DNA of 64,000 bases from Siphlonurus alternatus (lineage: Eukaryota; Arthropoda; Insecta; Ephemeroptera; Siphlonuridae). The position numbers were made by a program, and so were the translations under genes. Positions 23,444-36,484 of this stretch are shown piece after piece. The stretch lies in the NCBI GenBank assembly GCA_949825025.1, contig OX463778.1, forward strand, positions 42,030,646 to 42,094,645, written 5' to 3'. How positions within the stretch are numbered: position 1 is the stretch's first letter; each line of letters begins with the position of its first letter. The notes below the pieces were generated by a model. The model did not search any database. It was not told the origin of the DNA and was given only the letters and a program-made list of their open reading frames with translations.

Positions 23444-26061
23444 GTCGGCGACCTGCCAAGCACAAACGCACAGGTCAAACACCGAGGCATTCGTAATAAA
23501 TAATAAAGCTAGAGTGAGGATCACGTATTTGGACCATGTAAAAGTCGAGCGAAACGAATTTTTAAATTTGTTATACTTGACGTGACATTGTATAACATTA
23601 CAAATTAAGTTTTATATAACAATTAAAATATCTACCAGTATATTTAAATTCCCATGTAGCATCGATACTTGTACTTTTTTAACAATACATTTTAATTAAA
23701 ATAGAATATAATATATATAATTTACATTATATTGTTTTATTTTTTTTATATTTTCCAATAATTCGACATTGAGTTTGGAACATTTTTTATAATTTTTTTG
23801 TTTTGTTTTATCACTGTCACTATCATTATTGTTTCGTTTCTTTATTATTTTTTTATTGTTTTACTGTGTGCAAATTATATCAGCTCTATTTATTTACTAT
23901 TTATTTCTATTTATATACTTAAAACTGTTAAACATCTGAATAATCTGAATTATATTGCGTATCTACTAGATATTACAGTATTTCCATAGGTTTGGATACC
24001 ATGATTATCTACTGGTATTGGATTCAATAAACAAATACAAAATTATTAATACAGAACCGAAGAGATGTGAATATCACTTATGGACCATGCACGATCGAGA
24101 TAAACTCATGTTAAATAAAAAATAAATAAATAAAATAATTACTGTATTTTTATATTATTATATATATATAAAAAATACATATATACATAAATATATATTA
24201 TAAGGCAAATAAGGCCATGCTGTTAATTAGTATTTTAAAACTTATTTTTTCTGATTTCATATATTCGCAAAATCATGCAATTTAATTTTCTTTAATGCAA
24301 CATCTGTGAATTAATGTGGCTCGAAGTTTGTTTCTATAATATTATGAATCCATGATAATTTAAAAAGAGGCACACAATTTCAAAGAAATATGGCAACAAC
24401 ATGTGAACAAAATAGCACAATTTTATTACATTATATGATTGATATAGAATGCTGGGCTTAAAATTGTGAAAAATAAATTAAGTATAATAACTTAATTGTA
24501 CTATATATAATGTATAGCTTAATTAAACATGTGGAGAATATTAATTTTCTTTATTAACTGCATGTTGTTTTTTCACTATACCGTACATGAAGAAAGAAAA
24601 TGTATTAATATTTAAAATTTCTTGCATATTGCCGACAATTGATCGAGACTAGTGATCACCAAGGCGCATCTTCGTGCTCGCTCTTGCTGCATATTATATG
24701 CAGGATCAGAGGTCTCGCTGGGGCAAAACATGTTCTCACGGTGGTCCTGCTTTGTAAAAGGGAGCGAGCGCACGGCGAGGGCGTGTATATAGCTCACGGA
24801 CACTATATAGCTCCTAATATCAGTCCACTCAGGTCCCTTACAATAGACATGAAATAAATTTGAGACACCCTGAGTAACCGCGCCCTCTCCTATTTATACA
24901 TCAGCTGGAGAAAAGAAGGGACATTCATTCTCACTGACTTTAAATTGACAGTATGGAGAACCAGAAGATTATATTTTGATATAATATATTATATACACGA
25001 GAATTGGTATAGTTGGTATTTATATACTGAAGAGTATTATAATAATGATAGTTTCTAACACGACGGCAGCATTCCTAAGTAATCAAATCAATCTCGCTGC
25101 GAGCTGGGTTGGGAAGGGCGGGCCAGTTTATCTGTCTCTCTCATCATCGGCCCCACTACAGCGAGTGCATACAGGTAAGCAGGGGCCTTAACTGCACCTC
25201 TCTGACATCACCACGGTCACTTGATCATCATTCAGGGCCCGCCCAGTTCACCCACACTCGATCGCTCTCCCTCACACATGAAACATCAACTGCATCAGAC
25301 TGTGATGCTTGAACGGCGAACGTGGCCAGGCTACGTGGAAGATTCCTAAAGCCAATTAAAAATTGAATCGCGTACGGCGAACGTAACATCATGTCCCACA
25401 ATAAAGCAAAGCGAGCTGTACTGTATAGATATAGTGCGTATTTAACAACTCTTTGCTAATGAAGTTGATGATGTGAGGTCCAAGGACATCGCAAGTCCAA
25501 GGTTCGTAACAAATCGTAAGGAGCCATGCTCGCACTCTTAGCAGCGAACAAAGGCGTAATGTATATCTCTTAATATATCAGAGAACCGCTGGGAGATTTT
25601 CTCACCACCGCATAAGATCTCAAGATATATATTTTGCTTGGTAAAAACAAAAAAATAAATAAATAAATAAATAAAATAAGATTACATTAGAAAATTGAAT
25701 AGGTTAGTACACTGTAATTAAAAATTAAATGCTACATATTGAAAAAAGAAATATATAATGCATGTCGGTTATTTAAAATAATTATTAGTATTACCATTAC
25801 AAATCTAAATGTGAAGCTGACAATTAATAAAAGATTAACTACGAACCTATATTACCCAGCATACAGATCGAAATAATAATACAACCGCGGGAGTAAATTA
25901 TCAAAATAAAAATATAAGCAGTTCAGTTTGTTTTTATAGTTCAATTTCTTAAATATAAATAAATATTTTATAATTTATAACTACTCGCAAACTAATGCGA
26001 GTAATTGCTGTGAATGGTGATTGTGATAACATAAGATCTAAATTATTTTCAATACATTTAG
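23444..26061. other. Upstream region of the tetraspanin gene
   Basis: No coding gene is recognised. A less AT-rich block at about 24610-24835 has, on the minus strand, a TATA-like GCTATATACACG followed by GC-rich sequence and a possible GTGAGA donor. A second block at 25090-25320 contains a possible plus-strand donor, CATACAGGTAAGC. Either could be a promoter or non-coding first exon. Elsewhere the DNA is plain AT-rich sequence with short (TAAA)n near 25658. Confidence 0.4.
24610..24835 (-). promoter_or_regulatory. Candidate tetraspanin promoter / 5' UTR
   Basis: Read on the minus strand, a GAGCTATATACACG box near 24783-24797 precedes a GC-richer stretch with a possible splice donor (ACCGTGAGAAC). 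It lies about 1.2 kb upstream of the tetraspanin start codon on the same strand. This is inference from position and composition; no transcript evidence is available here. Confidence 0.25.
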
Positions 26062-26436
26062 AAGGGTAAGATAACACGGATGCTAAAAAAAAATCCCATG
26101 TGAAAATTATAAAAAAAAATTAAAATGTTCTCCTCTACATCCCCTATCAGTGCATGGCTAAAATATCAGGTATACAAATTCATAACTCAAAAACTAGCTC
26201 GAATTTGTACACCTGATATTTTATATAGCTACTGATAGGGGATGTAACACGGATCAGCTGAACCAATGTTAAAATAATCTCACACATGAACATTATGAAA
26301 CAAATTTAAAATGTTCTCCTCTACATCCCCTATCAGTGGCTAAAATATCAGGTATACAATTTAAATTTTTTTCATAATTTTCATGTATGGGATTATTTTA
26401 ACATTGGGTCAGCTGATCCGTGTTATCTTACCCTTT
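26062..26436. mobile_element. Palindromic MITE, family P1 copy 2 (rearranged)
   Basis: The ends are AAGGGTAAGATAACACGGAT and ATCCGTGTTATCTTACCCTT, with TTAA directly after the right end only. Internally the block TGTTCTCCTCTACATCCCC occurs twice in the same orientation, along with two copies of ATCAGGTATACAA. It therefore looks like two overlapping foldbacks fused or partly duplicated, unlike the simple hairpins of the other copies. Confidence 0.75.
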
Positions 26437-26744
26437 TAAATCATCATTTATATTTTTTATTATTTATTTACGATTGCATGCATGGTATAATTTTATGATA
26501 TCTTATCTTATCATCTTTAATATTATGAATGTCAATATATATAATAGTAACGGTAATCATAAAGCAGACAAATACAAGAAAAAGTAGTTGTTCTTTAATC
26601 AGTGTATGTACTTACTTAGTCCACATACGTTACCTCCCCTTCCCCTCTTCTTTTATTTATTTTTTTTTTTTCATTTGACATGCTCTACAATCTACATCAA
26701 AATACAAAAGGACTTTCTTGGCAATACAATCTTGACAATCTTAA

Positions 26745-27442
26745 AGGCCTTATGAACCTTTGCACAATATTAAGTACACGGTAAGCTTTGCTTCAGTATG
26801 ATTCGGCTGCATAAATTTTTTTGTTTCAGCAGCACAAATATCAGAGATAATAGCCGATGAAAAGGAACCTGTGACGTCACTCACGCTCATTCAGCGGCGA
26901 CAATATAGGGAAATCCCTGCAAAAGATAGGTTCACTCCCGCCGCAACCACGGCCATAATTTGACTTCTGGAATTTTGAAACTTTACCAGGGCAGTCTTGA
27001 TAGTATTTGTCAAATAGCCTGAAAGATTTTTTTTTATGACATTCATGCAAACTGAGTTATTGCGGTAGAAAGAGGAGCAAAAATGTTGTATAGGAAAACA
27101 ATGTTAAATGTTTGGCTTATCTTGCTACCGCAATAACTCGGTTTGTATGAATGTCATAAAAAAAAATCTTTCAGACTATTTGACAAATACTATCAAGACG
27201 GTAAAGTTTCAAAATTTCAGAAATAAAATTGTGGCCGTGGTTGCGGCGGGAGTGAACCTATCTTTTGCAGGGATTTCCCTATACTGTCGCTGCTGAATGT
27301 GCGTGAGTGACGTCACAGGTTCCTTTTCATCGGCTATTATCTCTGATATTTGTGCTACTGAAACAAAAAAAAATATGCAGCTGAATCACACTGAAGCTAA
27401 GCTAACTGTGTACTTAATACTTTGAAAAGGTTCATAAGGCCT
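26745..27442. mobile_element. 698-bp TTAA-flanked palindrome
   Basis: The arms run about 330 bases each, from AGGCCTTATGAACC to its inverse GGTTCATAAGGCCT, with the centre near 27093. TTAA flanks both ends (26741-26744 and 27443-27446). The arms match almost throughout, including CCTGTGACGTCACTCACGC and CGCCGCAACCACGGCC. It is a piggyBac-type foldback with no coding frame. Confidence 0.88.
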
Positions 27443-27657
27443 TTAACTATTATAGTGATTATGTAAAATTGCATTATTTTACATAATACGAATGTATTTA
27501 AATTACTTTATATAACCACATACTATTAAATAAATTAATTTCTTATACGACAATATATTTCAAATAAATTTGAGCCATTTTGAGGGCCCTGTAGGGTACA
27601 TAGCGTTTTATAATTATATAGAACGTCTATGCACTGTATTAAATTTATAGTCATATT

Positions 27658-29339
27658 CAGTGGTGAAAGTAGTTTCAATTTCTTACCAGTGCGCTTCAGA
27701 TAGTGGCCTGAAGGGCCCGAACCCCCGCCGGAGGCGCGATTTTTTTGGGAAAAGGGGCGTGGCTTAATTTTTTTCATTGAAAAGTTGCACTGAAATTGAT
27801 TTATAATATTTTCTTTTTTTTTTAACAAGGATGCACCCCTAAGAGATTTTTCAACTAGAGTGAGGGGTTAATTTTTTTTTAAGATTTTTTTTTTCTAAAA
27901 ATATTTTAAAATGCCCTCTATCTAAGAATTAAAAACAAAAAATTCCCAAAGTTGGTGTTTTGGAGGCTTAATTTTTTAACATGCAAATTTATGGCACAGA
28001 AAGCAGCATTTTACTGTTTATACTCACACTTCATCTGAACTATGGAACCAATTACAAAATATCTAACAATAAGTAATCTATGATGAATTTCTTTAATAGA
28101 TTTTCGATTTACAAATAAAACATTTTTTTACTGAGTCATTTTTCTGGGAAAAATATTGGAAATCCTTATGAGAATTAACCCACAAATTAAGTAAAATTAA
28201 ATACTTTTTCTGACTTTTTAACCGCGAAAAAAAATATAGTGTCACACGTTAAATTGATGCAAAAAGTATTCAAAAATATTTCCTGTGCTGCCTAATGAAA
28301 ATTTAAATATAAATTTTTATATAAAAAAAAATCACAAACAAGCACTTTGTTGTTCGTTGTCTATGCATGTCTGGCAGCAGTGTTAATACTGTAAAAATAT
28401 TTTAATTAACTGTTTCATAATTTAGAATGTTTTATTTTTTTTAATAAGTGTTACATTTTTTTAAATAAATAAATTATTGTTTTAAATGTCTCGAAAATTA
28501 GTTTAAACAAAATATTCCAAAAAGATGAAAGGTTACAATTTTAAAAAAAAAATCTAACGATTTTACCACTTCCATGATCATGTAATAAAACATCATGATC
28601 ACTTCATATAAAAATTGAAGAAAAAATAGTAAACAATAAACCTATACAGATATTTAAAAAAAAATTATAAAAATATTATTTCTTTGATTTAAAAAATCTA
28701 AAAAAAATAATATAATAAATAAATCTGCTCGCCATAAAAAGTGCATTTATGATTATGATAAAATATTATAATTAACTTTTTAAACATATTAAGGAGCATT
28801 CACAAAGTCTTAAGGCCACATTTAAGGCTCGATAATTTAAAGCTTGATTTTAGACGTGTTTTTTAGACCCAAAATTTTTGGTCTTAAATTTTTGAGCCTT
28901 AAATGTGGCCTTAAGGCTTTGTGAATGCCCCTTATAGTCTTTTAATTTATAATAATGTTTGACTGCAGCACTACTATTTATTTACAATGCAACAATTTCA
29001 TACCTCAAATTATTAATTCGTTTTTATTTTTTACGTAATGAAAAAATAAATATAAGTGAATAGATCGAGTAGATTTCAATTATTTTTTTAGAACAAATTT
29101 TAAAAGAAAGTGCCATGCAAGTTAAAACTTCGTGAGAGAGAAAAAAAAAAATACAATACTATCATGCATTGAGCATGATTATAATGTTATCTGTTCACAC
29201 TTGCAAATATTATTTTTTTCGTTAAAAATTGTTGATTTTTTTGGTAAATTTCGATCAGTGTCTTACCAGTGCGCCGCACTGGCGTCAAATGTCTTACCAG
29301 TGCGGCGCACTGGTGCGCACCGGCTTACTTTCACCACTG
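27658..29339. mobile_element. Non-autonomous hAT-like element, copy 2 (1682 bp)
   Basis: Same ends (CAGTGGTGAAAGTA ... TACTTTCACCACTG), same length and, as far as I can compare by eye, the same sequence as 17200-18881, in the same orientation 10.46 kb away. It has its own exact 8-bp target duplication GTCATATT (27650-27657 and 29340-29347). It is therefore an independent insertion and not a segmental duplication. Confidence 0.93.
28793..28931. mobile_element. Nested palindromic MITE inside hAT-like copy 2
   Basis: Counterpart of 18335-18473: inverted arms GCATTCACAAAG ... CTTTGTGAATGC within the second hAT-like copy. Confidence 0.7.
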
Positions 29340-29347
29340 GTCATATT

Positions 29348-30592
29348 GTATACAAACATATAATATATTTCCATTATATAATTTATAATTGTGTTAGAAT
29401 TCTTTAACTTATAAGATCTATGCATAATTATAAGACAGAAATTTTTAATACTGGAAAATACTGGAATTAATTGTATTATAGTAAAATTTTCCTTCTAGGC
29501 TATAATATAACATATCAAGTAATACATCATATAAATATACTCCCCTAACATAATTATACAGAAATACCAAAAGTTGATGAGATATTAATTATTATTAGAT
29601 ATTATAACCTGCGGCGATGACAATTTTAATTTAAAGTTATAAATGCAATCAACTGTCCATAATTTGCAGGTGACACATACGAACACTAATGTGTATAGGA
29701 CATCATTTCCTGGCAAGGTTTTAAACGTAAGACGGGAGCCAAACTATTATAACGACTGGTACCGTTGTCTTCGTAGTTTCCTACCTATAGTCGGGCTTGT
29801 AGCTGGCGCGAATCTATACACGATGATGCGTGCTAACGGCTGTTGACTCACAGCGTCCCGTGCCATGGCTCTACACAGTAATAAGCAGTCAACAGGGCGG
29901 GCCACGAGGAGGCTGTGACCTTGATGCGGGGCACGGGGTCAGCAGACCTCCTCATGCATGGCTGCTCTTGAGGATATCTCGAGACAGCGGCGTGCTCCCA
30001 TATAATCTCACACATCACGGAGATGACAGCCTTACTAGCGTCATGTGAGCACTTCACTCCTCGCGGCCTCAAAGCCTCAGCAGCACCCTACACACTTCCC
30101 TTTCGTTTGTCATCGCGGATCGTGAGTGCATCTTTATTCTTCAATCACTTCCCCTGCAAAGCAAACAGCTTGACTTAAATTGAATGCATGATCAATTTTA
30201 CACGAATAGGGCGATTCGCATTTATTGACAGGAATGTTCGATATTGATGCAAATTATTGTTTATGATTTATGATGTGAAACATCCGACTTTATTGATTAT
30301 TTTATTGAATAATTATTTACATCACACATTATCACACCAATATTCTGCTTGCCTGGTTGACATATATCATGCAGCAATAAAAAAAAAAAAAAAAGAAGCA
30401 AGAAACATTTTGACACTAATTTTTATATATAATTATACATTATTATATCGAATTACTGCTAACAATAACATACGCGTGGTCATACTATATATATTATAAT
30501 TAATATTGTATTTTATATAAGTTACATAAATTCATTGCATATTAAAGGTGTATATTACAATAATTTTAAGTCCTTATTAGATATTATCGGGG
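29348..30592. other. Intergenic DNA with a GC-richer island
   Basis: From about 29680 to 30130 the DNA is clearly less AT-rich, ending with a possible plus-strand donor (CGGATCGTGAGTGC). No recognisable protein is encoded; the short frames have no family features. It may be a promoter, a non-coding exon or a CpG-bearing island. The rest is AT-rich. Confidence 0.4.
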
Positions 30593-30950
30593 CTATCGGG
30601 CACTTGACCAGTGGTATATGCGCCTCTGATTCGTAATCGGATGGTCGTGAGTTCGATCCCAGTCATGCACCGCCAAAATTTTCACAAGTGGCGGTTGCTA
30701 AAGAACACCTACTCGTGCATCCGTGAGGTGATTGATGGCATCCTCCATCAATTGCCGACCATCCTGACTGAAGTTTCCATGGTTTCCTCAGCCACAACCA
30801 GGCGAATGCTGGGATGGATTGCATAAGCCATGGCCGTCCAGGTTTGGAAGGGACCCACAAAAGTAGGGTCTACGAAGAGCCGGGAGAATAAATTCAGTCA
30901 CTTAATTGAGGCCAGTACCCTACAACAGGGTTGAGTTTTTGAAGAAAAAA

Positions 30951-31033
<83 letters not shown>

Positions 31034-31034
31034 A
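30593..31034 (+). mobile_element. tRNA-derived SINE with (TAAA)n tail
   Basis: The head is tRNA-like: A box GACCAGTGGTATATGCG, an anticodon arm TCTGA / TCGGA around TTCGTAA (formal anticodon CGT, Thr), and B box AGTTCGATCCC. The body includes CCATGGTTTCCTCAGCC and AGGCGAATGCTGGGATGG, blocks that recall the central domain of arthropod tRNA-SINEs. A (TAAA)n tail runs from about 30949 to 31034. Polarity is plus. Flanking duplications were not established. Confidence 0.8.
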
Positions 31035-31783
31035 AAATTAATATATTATATACTCATTTAAAAAAGAAATGGAATAATGGAATAAATCAAATTCGTCAAT
31101 TCGAGACACAAATCTTAAACGCAGTATAAATGGATTGGAACATAATACACGGGTTCCCTTTTCTATATTATAGCGGTGTATCACAATCATATATAGTTAT
31201 CCATCGTAAGGAATAGCGTTGGTGAGGCTCCGACGTAGGATCTCAGCGTCGATCGTGCCTCAGCGGGAGGGTTAGGAGAGGAGACTGCCTGCATTAGCAT
31301 ACGAGGTGTGTTAGTGTCTGGCTGCTTACCGCAAGCCAGTTCAGATGGCTGGCTGCTCCACTGACTACGTAATCTCACATTAGCACGTCTCCACACGTAG
31401 AACGGCGGTGAGGTAGACGTGACGCCAACCCACGCTCGTAACAACAGTAAAATCCAAGGAACCGGGTACGAGGAAATTATACTAAAAATAAATACGATAC
31501 ATAATAGCCTAATGCAATAGGTTATAATAACAATATACTTGAATATACCAAAAGGAAATCATGTCACACGGTCAAAATATTGAAACGTGCATGCGCGACG
31601 TGTGTTTCATGCATGTATATAATATATAATATGTTCTACTTTTTATTTTATCCGTCTTCATTTTTTCACTGAGCTTTTACTCTACAATTTACTCAACGTA
31701 CTCAATGACCATGCAGTATTAAAGAATGGAAAAAAGAGCAGTTGATGAGCGCGTTCTGTAAATTAATAATAATATTATAATAG

Positions 31784-31917
31784 ACACTGAAAAAAAAAGG
31801 GGGAGAAAAAAAAAACGCTCGCTAAAATGCTATCAATATTGTAATAAATATTGATAGCATTTTAGCGAGCGTTTTTTTTTTTTTTTTTTTCTTACCCCTT
31901 TTTTTCATTATAAAGTG
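31784..31917. mobile_element. Short hairpin MITE
   Basis: A perfect stem of about 35 bases, AACGCTCGCTAAAATGCTAT ... ATAGCATTTTAGCGAGCGTT (31806-31840 against 31846-31880), with a 5-base loop. It is bordered by outer imperfect inverted ends CACTGAAAAAAAAAGGGG and CCCCTTTTTTTCATTATAAAGTG. Confidence 0.7.
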
Positions 31918-32451
31918 CCTTATTTTAAGTTATTACACTACAGGATATTATTCAAAGTTTACTCTAGCCGAATTTACCTTTCCGCCAGCCTATACCTATC
32001 TTGATAAACTTGGCTGGCTAACTGCTGCGAGGCCCGTATAAGGTAAGCGCTTCTACCCCCGCAATAAAGCAGAAAATCCATCTCCACGGGTAACTCTAAA
32101 CCTAACTCTATATTATATACTATACACAACTCCCTTCGAGGAGAAATAATAGAACCTTTGGTACATTAGAACGACGTTTCTAAATATTTATCCTGTACAA
32201 AGCCAAAGGCTATATTAGTCTAATATAGACCATACGTTTGATTGTTTGCATTGCATGTAAACATAATTTTAATATATCAACATCATAATATACATATATG
32301 CATCATGAGCGCATACATTTAAATATAAATTATAAATAATTTAGGTTACATGCATTATGCATTGGTATTGCACATACTAATTCATAATCCTTTTATTGCA
32401 TGGGATTATATTATTCATTACATTACATGATATTACATCGCAAAATATGTT

Positions 32452-32453
<2 letters not shown>

Positions 32454-32509
<56 letters not shown>
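32454..32509. repeat. (AT)n microsatellite
   Basis: A pure AT dinucleotide run of about 56 bases. Confidence 0.95.
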
Positions 32510-32518
<9 letters not shown>

Positions 32519-33990
32519 TTTATTAATAAAGCAGAGTAAATAAATAAATTTATAATAGCTGGAAATATATGGCTATTAAATGAAGAAAAAGGCATGCATT
32601 AAGGGAAATGAACAAATTAATTACTATAAACACTAACCATGTAAGTAAAAATAATAATAATAATTTAAAATTTATTTACGATTAAGTTATTGCTTATCTG
32701 ATTGAAACAAATTTTAATAGCATGTAATTAGTAGAAACGATCGCAAAACAAAAGAAAATTTCTACATTTGATTAACAAGCAAAATGTCACAATTAAAATT
32801 AAGTGAAAAACAAGTTATTCAATTTCATTTCACTTGTCCTACATTTTCAAATATATTGACCGAGTTCTAACCAATTGTTTTTTCTACAGACGAGAGAACA
32901 CAAGGATTGAAGGTAACATGATGACCAGATTTCACAGACGTATAGTATAATTATGTTTATATTAAAAAATACAAGAAATTTTTGCATTTCACGGACGTAA
33001 GATTTCAGTTCTTGTCATCAAGTTAGTATTAAGGGAGTATATAATATATTATTATAATTATATTGAACGAATCTTATATAATTCAACATGAAACATAATG
33101 AAAAATAAATCGTTATATTATATACTACATAAATAGATTTCATCAAGCTGGATCAAGCATAACCGTCAAAGGTCAGAGCCCTGTAGAGTCTCGGGCACGA
33201 ATTGAGGTAGTAGGGAACATAATACTTCTACTTTGAATTTTGCGTCTTTATTTTTTTTTCTGGGTCCGCGTAAGATTGATAGTCAAGGAGGAAGTACAGA
33301 TGATTCTGATGACTGATGACATTGAAACTTACCATCATTTTAACAACATCTATTTCTAAAATCGGTGCTACATTTCATCACTCAAGCCTTACTTGCGCAT
33401 TTAAAAAAAAAAGAGGCTGAAAAATAATATTTGATGGTGTACCACCCAATGGAAGAATGGTGTCGGTACATGCGGGAAAGTCTGAGTACTGTGGAGCATA
33501 TCGGTATGTTGTCAGCCCTCAGTAGTAAGACAGGCAACTGGAGGGCGAGCTCGTGTGCACCAGGCAGAACCCTCCAGACATCGACTGGAGAGCCGAGAGG
33601 CACCACAGTGACATCACTGAGCATTAGCTGCTGCAACGGAGAGCACGGGCAATCGCTCATTCTTGCAAATCAGGTCACTCATTTATCAATACATTTCTTC
33701 ACGACAACTTACATATTTTTGTTATTTGGAACAAGTTTTTTTCAAGCAGCCATTAACACTTTCTGTCCCTCGCTTTCGCTCCGTGCGATTGATCAAAATA
33801 TAACAGTAAAATTAATTTAAAAATTAAAAATATTTTAATGCAATAGTTCATCTTGAAACGAGTACACAAAGCTATAACTTCCGCCAATACTGTGAAGTGC
33901 ATTTACCAACAGATAAAACTTAAATATACGTATTAAAATAACTTGAAAAATAAAACAATTTAGGAAATCAGGAATTACCTTTTATATACA

Positions 33991-34078
33991 TAACGGGTCT
34001 TTCACCATACGTCACAAAAATATGACGTCACGTGAATGTAGGCAAAAAGCACCTATTTAACATGGTAGTAGCATACCA
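33991..34078. repeat. Dispersed repeat copy (ACGGGTCTTTCACC type)
   Basis: AACGGGTCTTTCACCATACG followed by TCACAAAA and a TATGACGTCA block recurs at about 42577-42662, with diverging internal bases. It is probably one end of an unclassified dispersed element. Confidence 0.55.
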
Positions 34079-36173
34079 AAAACTATTTATTTTCTGCGAT
34101 ATGACAATCGTGATACATTTGACAATTATTTTATTTGATAGATTGAGATGTCAAGTAAATGGAAAAAAATACAATATTTGCCAATGATATCTGTGAAAAA
34201 TACAATAAATCATTAAATAAAATGTAAATCGACTCCAAATTTCACGTCAATAATGACCATTTTACGACACTTATGCACTGATATTGACCCTAAGATTCTT
34301 TAAAAAATTCAGCCAATCACCGGCCATTGCTTTCCCCGCGGACTTTTGAATACGAGGGGGAAACGGAACAAGAAAAAGTAATGATAAAGAAACTAGGTAA
34401 AATAAAAAAAAAAAATTATGTTCAAGTTATGTATATATATTTCTTACGTATATATATTATTGTTAAAAAAATTAAAATATGTTAAATTAGGAGGAATAAA
34501 TCAAGTGATTCCAGTTCCCTCTCAGTACCTACTGGTGAATGTAAACAACAACAAAGCCAAGCAAACGCTATTACTTACAATTGTTAGAGTTGCGTCGCTA
34601 AAAACAGTTAAAAAAACAGGAGGATAACATTTTTGTTATTACAATTTTATAGTAATGTTGCATTCATGAAACGATTATTTATTTTATTAATGAGACCCAA
34701 CAAGCATTATTTAAAAAATTGGAAAGTTGAGATTAAAATTGAAAATAAAATAAATAAATTTCTAGATTATATCAAATGAAAAGAAAATATTAAATTGAGC
34801 GTCATAAACGTATACAGTATTGTTAGATAATAAATATAATCATATAATAAATTCAAAACATGAAAAAAATTAATTTAATATATTAAAGATGCATTAGCCT
34901 AGATTCTAGGTTTATACATTTTTTTTTTTATTTTTTTTTTCAATATTATACAATACAGTCCAGCCAAGATTATATTACATAATCCTATCGGCCGGTTCAT
35001 AATATACATTATTATTTATTCATTTTTCAGCTCAAAACAGTGATTTTGTTTTTAATTCTCAAAAACATAATTAACAATATAATTATAATAAAATAAAATA
35101 CTTTAAACATCAATCTTCTTCCACAAAATTTTTAATTCACTTTAATTATTGTAATATATTAACTGAAATATTTTAATAATTAGTATATGACACATTGACA
35201 CGTCTAAGCATTGCCTAGAATGCTTAGACGAAGAGATTATATTTAATTTGTTAAAATATGTCTAATTAACGAGATAATCATAATAAACTAATGATCGAGA
35301 TTTAATAAACTATAAAAAAAAATATTAACTTATTTGATTTATTGACAAACTTTAGATGGTTAAATGTCATTAAATATATATATAGACTGCTGTGTTCTTA
35401 TCATAATTTTGTATCATTGTTATATCATCAATATCATTGTTATCAAACACATGCCGGTGTAACGATTTGTCTCTACCGATGATTGGAATAAAATCTGTAA
35501 ACTCTGTCCGTGCCCACGGATGCATGAGGTTAAACACGCCGTGCATGTTTGCGTGTTCTTATCGCTCTCAGCAAGGGAACTACTAGTAGTGGGCGGGGAA
35601 GTAAAGGTGTTAGCAGCTTTGCACTGTCGGGAGTATTAGAGTATAATGTACGCGCTCGCGCCCACAGTTTCATGGGTCATATAATTCGCGGTTAGGAGTT
35701 AACTTGGCTGGCAAGAGGGCCGGTGTCGGGTTGCCTTGATAATTTAGTCTCGAACACATTGCAGAGTGAGAGCGCGAATGGTGGAGAGTTGATGGGACAG
35801 TGGGGACCCTTTTGCTAAACGCACGCTCCGCCACGGCAAACAGGCAATCAAGTAACCGCGTGGTATCCTGCCAATTGAGCACCGTAATGAATACGTCCTG
35901 TGTTCCCACGAGAAACCACGGCCAAATTGTTCAAGCCTCACGGCAATAGGCCAATAAGTCAAAAGTGTAAAAATATTTTAAGGGTTAATTAAAAAGTTGG
36001 AAACAAATTAAAAATAACAGAATTGAGAGAATATTGAAAGTAGTCAATAGTATGGCCTCTTTTTTTTATACATTATAATTATAATGTATATTTTATACAT
36101 CTTCTCCGTGGACGATGCATATATGTACCTACAGTATCTATATATTTATATAATTAATAATATTGTATGCACG

Positions 36174-36484
36174 ATTGAGTATCGACCTCAATTTTTTTAC
36201 TGCAAAAATGGATAGAGCGTGCAAAGTTATGCTACTCTGATTTTTTTTTCAGGTTTTTTAGAGCCCGGGAACTATTTTTACAAATTATTTTAAGTCTTTT
36301 TGTGGCGTCACGAGGCGGCAAGTCCTATCTTTTTCTTAAGGAGCGGCGCCTCGTGACGTCACAAAAAGAACTTTCAATATTTTTTTTAAATAGTTCCCGG
36401 GCTCTAAAAAAGCTGAAAAAAAACTTCATTCGCACCCTCTATCCATTTCTGCAATAAAAAAAAAATGAGGTCGATACTCCATCA
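36174..36484. mobile_element. Hairpin MITE, family P2 copy 2
   Basis: Inverted ends GAGTATCGACCTCA and TGAGGTCGATACTC. The arms pair through AGAGCCCGGGAACTATTT and AAATAGTTCCCGGGCTCT to a central GGCGTCACGAGGCGGC / GCGCCTCGTGACGTCAC hairpin. Confidence 0.8.

Larger units (their letters stand above)
31035..36173. other. Repeat-rich intergenic DNA
   Basis: No coding gene is recognised. GC-richer islands lie at about 31190-31440 (minus-strand donor-like GCGGTAAGC near 31325), 33430-33660 and 35500-35960; these could be non-coding first exons or enhancers, but nothing is decisive. A small hairpin, CGTCTAAGCATT ... AATGCTTAGACG, lies at 35199-35231. Confidence 0.5.

Noticed and set aside
30597..30672. 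Functional tRNA-Thr(CGT) gene
   Set aside because: The T stem and acceptor are degenerate, and the sequence continues into a SINE body and a (TAAA)n tail.
33382..33820. Possible exon on either strand
   Set aside because: Both strands are open, splice-like sites are ambiguous and no family match is visible; kept only as a GC-richer island.
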